DNA of 5,852 nt from Desulfobulbaceae bacterium (GTDB lineage: Bacteria; Desulfobacterota; Desulfobulbia; Desulfobulbales; Desulfobulbaceae), in the NCBI GenBank assembly GCA_026986885.1, contig JALSNT010000005.1:1-5852 (forward strand). The letters are read 5' to 3'. Each line of letters opens with the position of its first letter. Within the stretch, counting starts at the first letter, position 1. Shown here piece by piece: positions 1 to 4,025 of this stretch. Under the pieces are notes generated by a model. It was not told the origin of the DNA. It was given only the letters and a program-made list of their open reading frames with translations, and searched no databases. The position numbers and the translations under genes were made by a program.

Positions 1-576
1 GTGGGAATGAGCAGCCGCGTCCTGTGGTTGGTTACTGGTAGTATCGCTGTCAGTATGGTCGGCGGTTTCCTGGTCGGATGGTTGCTGGTCGGTCGTTGCC
101 GCGGTGTCCTCTCCCGCATGCCCGGATGATGTCTGGGGGTCGTCGGTCGCCTGCGCATGGTCGCCGTTGTCATGGGCAGCGGCCTGTGTTGCATGGTCCG
201 TACTCGTCGCAGGACTATCGCCGGTTGCGGCGGTGCCGGTTTCCCGGTCCTGTCCGGTTGCGGCGCCATTATCTGAATTGCCTGCGGGCTGCTCTGTTAC
301 CTTCTGGGCGCTGCCGGCGGCATGGGGATGTTGCCGGGGGGCCTCGGTCTGGTGCTGCTCATCGGCGGGCTTGGCATGGGCCGCCGAGTCGGCAGTGTTC
401 TGCACCTGCGCTTCAGTTGCCTGGGCAAGTGGGTCGTGGTGATGAAGGTCATGTGCTGCCGGTTCGGCACCGGTGTGATGCTCGACCCCCCCGGCAACGG
501 CAAGCGGAGTGGCGCTGAGAAAGATCCGGTCTTCGAGCTGTTCGAGGAGGAGATGTCGTTTAATCTTCTTTTTCAT
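1..576 (-). CDS. LEPR-XLL domain protein, N-terminal 192 residues (gene continues past the left edge)
   Basis: The frame is open without a stop from ATG 576-574 to base 1, and a TGA lies in frame 9 nt upstream of the ATG, so this is the first possible start. Residues 1-25 are a basic stretch (MKKKIKRH) followed by LEDRIFLSA at residues 14-22. This is the LEPR-XLL signature found at the extreme N-terminus of very large repetitive surface or secreted proteins in Desulfobacterota, Planctomycetes and gammaproteobacteria. After it comes a low-complexity region rich in Ala, Thr, Asp, Gln and His (18 His in 192 residues, including HHHD), with no Cys, Trp or Tyr and no membrane segment, as expected for a disordered linker before adhesin-type repeats. 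Full length, repeat type and secretion route cannot be seen. The Shine-Dalgarno is weak. The gene is on the same strand as the kinase but separated from it by 1.17 kb, so it probably has its own promoter. Family call fairly sure; function as adhesin or matrix protein is inferred. Confidence 0.82.
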   Translation of the reverse strand, partial: MKKKIKRHLLLEQLEDRIFLSATPLAVAGGVEHHTGAEPAAHDLHHHDPLAQATEAQVQNTADSAAHAKPADEQHQTEAPRQHPHAAGSAQKVTEQPAGNSDNGAATGQDRETGTAATGDSPATSTDHATQAAAHDNGDHAQATDDPQTSSGHAGEDTAATTDQQPSDQETADHTDSDTTSNQPQDAAAHSH

Positions 577-624
577 GGCGTATCATCCCATACAAGGTGG
601 TTGTCGTTTTGTGACCAGGCAAAT

Positions 625-659
625 AATCAGAAATCAGAAACCGGAAGACAGAAGACATT
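625..659 (+). repeat. Degenerate 7-base tandem repeat, five copies
   Basis: Read on the plus strand in steps of 7, the stretch starts with two exact AATCAGA copies, followed by AACCGGA, AGACAGA and AGACATT. It lies 49-83 nt upstream of the LEPR-XLL start codon, where a promoter or 5' leader would be expected. Changes in copy number would therefore alter spacing in that region. Confidence 0.6.
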
Positions 660-750
660 CATCGGCTTCGGTTTGCGCCGGCGGCGGTTTGAACCACGGA
701 CGTTATCTCCGGCTTCGGTTTTCATAACAGCGTAGCGGTGTCATTGTTGT

Positions 751-766
751 TCCCGGCGTGCCGGGA
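751..766. repeat. Small perfect palindrome next to the array
   Basis: Arms TCCCGG and CCGGGA pair perfectly around the 4-base loop CGTG. It sits 10 nt before the first unit of the composite array and has no T-run on either strand, so it is a palindromic repeat rather than an intrinsic terminator. Confidence 0.5.
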
Positions 767-895
767 GTGATTGTATCTCTCGTCACGCCGCTCTGCGGTG
801 TGACGCAATCTGTGGCGCTCTGCGCCTGTTGTCCGCATGGAATAAACAATGCTGATTACCAATAAAGAAAGCAGACAAAGGTAGTGGCTGCTGTT

Positions 896-928
896 TGTCC
901 GCTTTCGCTCCACTCAAGCAGACCTACA
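896..928 (-). repeat. REP-like palindrome with 5' GTAG, copy 1
   Basis: Read on the minus strand it starts TGTAGGTCTGCTT, passes a loop of about 11 bases, and ends AAGCGGACA. The 8-base arms GTCTGCTT and AAGCGGAC differ by one G-T pair. A GTAG just before an imperfect palindrome is the layout described for REP elements mobilised by RAYT (TnpA-REP) transposases. No such transposase is in this window, so the class is inferred from shape only. Confidence 0.5.
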
Positions 929-974
929 TTGCCTCATACGGTTCACCACGCCACGGGCGTGGTGGAACCAGTGA
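917..974 (+). repeat. 58-bp hairpin sub-repeat, copy in unit 1
   Basis: It begins AGCAGACCTACA and ends CCAGTGA. It contains a strong hairpin at 940-969: arms GGTTCACCACGCC and GGCGTGGTGGAACC, loop ACG, with a single bulged base. It overlaps the end of the REP-like element at 896-928. Confidence 0.75.
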
Positions 975-1140
975 CAGGTCGTCTAAAGCGTTAATGTGCC
1001 GCAATGGCCTTCCTTCATTATTCGATATTTTCTCTCGTCACCCCGCCCTGCGGTGTGACGCAATCTGTGGCGCTCTGCGCCTGTGAATAAATAATGCTGA
1101 TAATCCATAAAGAAAGCAGACAAAGGTAGTGGCTGCTGTT

Positions 1141-1173
1141 TGTCCGCTTTCGCTCCACTCAAGCAGACCTACA
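1141..1173 (-). repeat. REP-like palindrome with 5' GTAG, copy 2
   Basis: Same 33-base element as the copy at 896-928, in unit 2 of the array. The GTAG tetranucleotide, both arms and the loop are unchanged. Confidence 0.5.
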
Positions 1174-1219
1174 ATGCTTCATACGGTTTACCACGCCACG
1201 GGCGTGGTGGAACCAGTGA
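1162..1219 (+). repeat. 58-bp hairpin sub-repeat, first copy in unit 2
   Basis: Nearly identical to the unit 1 copy. The hairpin at 1185-1214 has the same ACG loop, with GGTTTACC replacing GGTTCACC in the left arm. The copy is directly abutted by a second one. Confidence 0.75.
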
Positions 1220-1277
1220 AGCAGGCCCGCAACGCCTCATACGGTTTACCACGCCATGGGCGTGGTGGAACCAGTGA
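1220..1277 (+). repeat. 58-bp hairpin sub-repeat, second copy in unit 2
   Basis: Tandem duplicate of the preceding 58 bp, diverged at its start (AGCAGGCCCGCAACGCC against AGCAGACCTACAATGCT) but with the hairpin kept at 1243-1272 (loop ATG). A partial third copy, only AGCAGACCTACAATGC, begins at 1279 after one extra A. Confidence 0.75.
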
Positions 1278-1308
1278 AAGCAGACCTACAATGCTGCGAG
1301 GGTCTTCC

Positions 1309-1343
1309 TTCATTATTCGATATTCCCTGTTCGATATTCGATA
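1309..1343 (+). repeat. 7-base tandem repeat (TTCGATA), five copies
   Basis: In steps of 7 the stretch holds three exact TTCGATA copies, preceded or interrupted by the variants TTCATTA and TTCCCTG. Units 1 and 3 of the array carry only two such 7-mers at the same place, so this is a local expansion of about 21 bases. Confidence 0.7.
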
Positions 1344-1351
1344 TTTTTTCT

Positions 1352-1538
1352 TTTCTCGTTACACCGCTCTGCGGTGTGACGTAATCTGTGGCGCTCTGCG
1401 CCTGTGAATAAATAATGTTGATAACCCATAAAGAAAGCAGACAAAGGTAGTGGCTGCTGTTTGTCCGCTTTCGCTCCACTCAAGCAGACCTACAATGCTG
1501 CGAGGGCCTTCCTTCATCATTCGATATTTTCTTTTTTT
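1352..1538 (+). repeat. Composite repeat array, unit 3
   Basis: About 187 bp, the shortest unit. Hairpin 1 is at 1357-1381 (arms CGTTACACCGC and GCGGTGTGACG, loop TCT, one T-G wobble), hairpin 2 at 1390-1402, and hairpin 3 at 1434-1471. It has no complete 58-bp sub-repeat: the sequence passes from AGCAGACCTACAATG directly into CTGCGAGGGC. It ends with TTCATCA and TTCGATA (1513-1526) and a T-rich run. The spacer between hairpins 2 and 3 is almost identical to that of unit 2. Confidence 0.85.
1462..1494 (-). repeat. REP-like palindrome with 5' GTAG, copy 3
   Basis: Third copy of the 33-base element, in unit 3, again with the same GTAG, arms and loop. The sequence is identical in all three units although flanking modules differ in length. 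Confidence 0.5.
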
Positions 1539-1683
1539 ATTTTTTTAATTCCACCGTTCTACTCTCCCAAGGGCAGGAGGCTAACGTTACTCCTACGCAG
1601 TGGCTATAGTTCCTCTCTATATTAAAATGCCATGTTGGGTATGGGGCGTCAAGTAAGATTTTGGTAATATGCCGTAATCTCAT
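1537..1683 (-). CDS. Possible small protein of 48 residues, unknown function
   Basis: ATG 1683-1681 opens a 48-codon frame that ends with TAA at 1539-1537, inside the T-rich edge of the repeat array. A TAA stands in frame about 8 codons upstream. The predicted peptide starts MRLRHITKILLDAPYP and ends CPWESRTVELKK. It has two Trp, two Cys and three His, a basic N-terminus, no signal peptide and no membrane segment. The start is 64 nt after the kinase stop codon on the same strand. Only a poor Shine-Dalgarno (AGAGGA, too far upstream) is visible. I do not recognise a family. It may equally be non-coding sequence belonging to the repeat region; the open frame could be chance at this length. Confidence 0.25.
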   Translation of the reverse strand: MRLRHITKILLDAPYPTWHFNIERNYSHCVGVTLASCPWESRTVELKK

Positions 1684-1747
1684 TCTAAAATGATCTTTTT
1701 GTCCTCTTTAAACGGTGGTAGTGAACATATGTTTAAAAAAGCCGGTG

Positions 1748-3994
1748 TTAGATGGACTTTTTAGGAAGGGAAATGCAAAAAGTTGCACCGGAAGCCGTGG
1801 CCGGTTCCAGTCGGATTGTGCCGCCGTGTTTTCGGATGACCTGTTGCACAAAGTTCAGGCCCAGACCGAAACCCTCCCGGCCCGGCTCCTGTTTGCCGCG
1901 GTTGAATTTTTCAAAAATTAGATTTCGTGATTCAGCAGGAATTCCCGGCCCTTGGTCGGCAATACAGAGGACAAATCTTTCCGGCTCTTCAACGAGTCTA
2001 ACGGTAATTTCCGTCTGTTCCGGGCTGAACTTGATCGCGTTATCCAGCAGGTTGGTTATCGCCTGCATAAGCAGGGTAGAGTCGCCTAACAACGGCGAAG
2101 CTTTACGCGGCAGTTCCCTGTTAATGTGGATTTTTTTGCTGTCGGCAACCGGGAGCACGGTGGCGACGGCCTCCTCTATCAGTCCAATCGGATCAAGGGG
2201 CAGGCGCGCTATTTCACGGCGCCCGTGTTCCAGGCGGGTGATATCAAGAAATGTTTCGATCAGCTTGTTCTGGCGCCGAGCCTGTTCACAGATCTTGTCG
2301 ATATATATCTTGTCGTCACCATGCAGGCTGTTAGCCAGCATCTCTCCGTACCCAAGGATTACGGTGAGCGGCAGCTTCAGCTCATGGGAAACAACCGAAA
2401 CTATTTCATCCTTCAGGTGTTCCAGCTCCTTGATTTCGGTGACATCGGTGAGAAGAGCCAGTATCCCCTGAAAATCGATATCTTCGATGACAACGGCATG
2501 GATGTTGATCTGGAAGAATTTTTTTTGTCCCTGGTTTGTCAGGCTGATATCGAGACAGGGCGACTCCCCCTTGTCAAAAAGGTGGGAGAGCGGGGGCATG
2601 GCTTGTGTGTCATTATTGGCCGGGTTATCTGTCGGCAGGCGGAGAAAGGTTTCAATGTCGGGCAGGGCGTTGCCGTCGGAGCCGAATGTCTGCCAGAATT
2701 TCTTGAACATGGCGTTGGCGATGATTACCTCACCACTCTGCTGATCCCATAAGATAAGGGGCGGCAGTTCTTTGCCGAGCAGATTTTCAATAAAGTGGTG
2801 CTGCAGGCTGAGCGCCTTGACGCCTGCCTGCAGGCGGGCAAGATGACGGCGAACACCGCCGGATGCAGGTGTCGGCGAAAGCTTGAAGACCTGTGATGGT
2901 ATATTGGCGTAGACCTGCTGCAATCCGGTTTTTAACTGCTTATCCAGGCGAACCATCTCTAAATAGATATTTTTTGCCGTCCAGATTCGTTCGCTGATCA
3001 GATGGGCAAGATAGCAGAGGAGCAGAAAGAGCAGGGGCGGCGCCGGGTTCAGGAACCGGTTGTTTGTAAAGCAGACAACAGCGGCCGCCGTCAGGATAAC
3101 GGCCAGCAGGATATTTATTGACAGGTTATACCGTTCCGTCCGTCCCGGCCAGAGAAACAGGCATATAAGGGCAATGGTGCCCATGATGAGCAGAGAGGCG
3201 AGCGGCAGGGGCCGCAACCTGGTATGGGACAGGAGGTTAGCAAGAATCGTGGCCTGGATTTCCACGCCCGGGGTCTGATCACGGCGGGTGAAGGGTGTGA
3301 CGTGGGAATCGCCGATACCAAGCGCCTCCGCCCCGATCAGGACAAAGCGGTTGTCAAAAAAACCCTTGGGAAAGTTGCCGTGCAGGACATCGATATACGA
3401 GAGATAGAGAAAGGTCTGAGGTGGACCGTAATGATTGATAATAATGGTCTGGTTTGGTCGCGGGAGAATCTTTTTACCGGCAGCCTTGGCCATAACGGCG
3501 GCAAATGCCTCCAGGGGACCGGTATCAGTCTGCTCCTGGAGCATGACCTTGCGCACAACCCCGTCGCTGCCCAACAAAATTTCAATGTGGCCGGTGCCGA
3601 AAGCGTGGTTTAGCGAAACGGCAGGAGAAAGAAGATGATCGTTACCCATGACCGAGGCAAGGACCACCGGCGGCGATACGGCCATGGCCTTGTTGAAGAG
3701 CAGGTCATTGTCACCGGGTTCACTGAACAGGAAGTCAAAGCCGATGACCTTTGCTCCGTGCAGCCGGGCAAGGAGGCGGGCGTGGTATCTCCGGGAAAAT
3801 GGCCAGGGGCCCAGCTCGGCCAGACTTGCGTCGTCAACGCCTATCAGGATAATGTCCTGGGGCGGGGCTACCGGTCCGCGCAGGAGAAACAGGCCGTCCA
3901 AGGCCTTGTTGGAAAGCGAGTCAACAACGCCGCTCATAAAGAGCAGCCCCATGAGGAGTGCTGCTATAATGAGAGACGTTAACCGGTTGAGCAC
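1748..3994 (-). CDS. CHASE2-domain sensor histidine kinase
   Basis: 748-residue inner-membrane kinase. An N-terminal membrane helix (about 5-22) is followed by a periplasmic CHASE2 sensor (about 27-258) with the family's GVDDASLAELGPWPFSRRYH and later FDFLFSEPGD stretches. Three membrane helices follow (about 264-282, 291-309, 316-334), the usual CHASE2 arrangement. A linker and a PAS-like region (about 395-520) lead into HisKA with the phospho-acceptor His537 in SHELKLPL. The HATPase domain has an N box (NLLDNAIKFSP, 648-658), G1 (DQGPGIP, 680-686), an F box (694-697) and G2 (GFGLGL, 708-713), so ATP binding looks intact. There is no receiver domain; the likely partner is the regulator encoded two genes upstream. 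The position usually Thr or Asn in the HExxT/N motif is Leu541. The start is GTG, 31 nt after the LysM-FecR stop and without a clear Shine-Dalgarno, suggesting translational coupling. A later ATG (codon 15 or 20) would damage the first helix. The ligand is unknown. Confidence 0.95.
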   Translation of the reverse strand: MLNRLTSLIIAALLMGLLFMSGVVDSLSNKALDGLFLLRGPVAPPQDIILIGVDDASLAELGPWPFSRRYHARLLARLHGAKVIGFDFLFSEPGDNDLLFNKAMAVSPPVVLASVMGNDHLLSPAVSLNHAFGTGHIEILLGSDGVVRKVMLQEQTDTGPLEAFAAVMAKAAGKKILPRPNQTIIINHYGPPQTFLYLSYIDVLHGNFPKGFFDNRFVLIGAEALGIGDSHVTPFTRRDQTPGVEIQATILANLLSHTRLRPLPLASLLIMGTIALICLFLWPGRTERYNLSINILLAVILTAAAVVCFTNNRFLNPAPPLLFLLLCYLAHLISERIWTAKNIYLEMVRLDKQLKTGLQQVYANIPSQVFKLSPTPASGGVRRHLARLQAGVKALSLQHHFIENLLGKELPPLILWDQQSGEVIIANAMFKKFWQTFGSDGNALPDIETFLRLPTDNPANNDTQAMPPLSHLFDKGESPCLDISLTNQGQKKFFQINIHAVVIEDIDFQGILALLTDVTEIKELEHLKDEIVSVVSHELKLPLTVILGYGEMLANSLHGDDKIYIDKICEQARRQNKLIETFLDITRLEHGRREIARLPLDPIGLIEEAVATVLPVADSKKIHINRELPRKASPLLGDSTLLMQAITNLLDNAIKFSPEQTEITVRLVEEPERFVLCIADQGPGIPAESRNLIFEKFNRGKQEPGREGFGLGLNFVQQVIRKHGGTIRLEPATASGATFCISLPKKSI

Positions 3995-4025
3995 GCTGTT
4001 GGGATGTTGTTTTGCCTGAAAGGTT

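Larger units (their letters stand above)
776..1030 (+). repeat. Composite repeat array, unit 1
   Basis: About 255 bp. Modules in plus-strand order are: hairpin 1 at 781-805 (arms CGTCACGCCGC and GCGGTGTGACG, loop TCT, one G-T wobble); hairpin 2 at 814-826 (GGCGC, loop TCT, GCGCC); a spacer with an extra 11-base or so insertion relative to units 2 and 3; hairpin 3 at 868-905 (12-base arms, one mismatch); one 58-bp sub-repeat (917-974); a unit-specific stretch at 975-1004; and the closing 7-base repeats TTCATTA and TTCGATA at 1014-1027. Confidence 0.85.
1031..1351 (+). repeat. Composite repeat array, unit 2
   Basis: About 321 bp, the longest unit. Hairpin 1 is at 1036-1060 (loop CCT and one C-T mismatch), hairpin 2 at 1069-1081, and hairpin 3 at 1113-1150. 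Two tandem 58-bp sub-repeats (1162-1219 and 1220-1277) are followed by a partial third start at 1279. The unit closes with an expanded 7-base repeat run at 1309-1343. Its extra length over unit 3 comes mainly from the two sub-repeats and about three extra 7-base copies. Confidence 0.85.
577..1747. other. Gene-poor 1.17 kb intergenic stretch with repeats
   Basis: This stretch separates the kinase stop codon from the LEPR-XLL start codon. It holds, from low to high coordinates, a 7-base repeat run (625-659), an isolated small hairpin (751-766), a three-unit composite repeat array (776-1538), and a non-repeated AT-richer segment with a 48-codon ORF (1537-1683). No tRNA, rRNA or recognised riboswitch is seen. 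ORFs of 60-90 codons that cross the array repeat the same peptide pieces and follow the DNA repeats, so they are not counted as genes. No convincing -35/-10 pair stands out upstream of the LEPR-XLL gene. Confidence 0.8.

Noticed and set aside
671..700. tRNA-like T-arm around GGTTTGAACC
   Set aside because: The ten bases are a short self-complementary stretch; no acceptor stem, D-arm or anticodon arm can be placed around it.
78..735. Long plus-strand ORFs opposite the LEPR-XLL gene (78-518, 104-442, 322-735)
   Set aside because: They are antisense shadows of a GC-rich low-complexity coding region, with Arg/Pro/Gly- or Cys/Trp-rich translations, and have no recognisable domain.
868..905. Integron attC site suggested by the imperfect palindrome
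   Set aside because: No attC-type core sites, no cassette ORFs between copies and no integrase; the unit is better explained as a palindromic intergenic repeat.
895..1407. Plus-strand ORFs at 895-1086 and 1129-1407 with the common piece PRHGRGGTS
   Set aside because: They translate the 58-bp hairpin sub-repeat. Length changes with module copy number, and there is no start signal.
722..1479. Minus-strand ORFs at 722-913 and 1246-1479 that share the start MERKRTNSSHYLCLLSL
   Set aside because: The shared peptide is hairpin 3 and its flank of the DNA repeat read in one frame; after it the two frames diverge with the repeat modules. No ribosome binding site is visible.
776..1538. CRISPR array
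   Set aside because: Repeats are 58 bp or 187-321 bp, contain several hairpins, and are not separated by unique spacers of constant length.
1525..1547. Intrinsic terminator at the T-rich run
   Set aside because: No GC-rich stem directly precedes the T-run on the plus strand, and no plus-strand gene ends here; on the minus strand it is an A-run.
1549..1640. Riboswitch candidate from small complementary pieces such as CTCC/GGAG and TAACGTTA
   Set aside because: The conserved cores of c-di-GMP-I, TPP, fluoride and cobalamin riboswitches were looked for on both strands and not found; the pairings are too short to support a structure.
1679..1700. Terminator-like TCATT-CTAA-AATGA hairpin followed by T's on the plus strand
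   Set aside because: The stem is only 5 bp and AT-rich, and no plus-strand gene lies upstream to be terminated.
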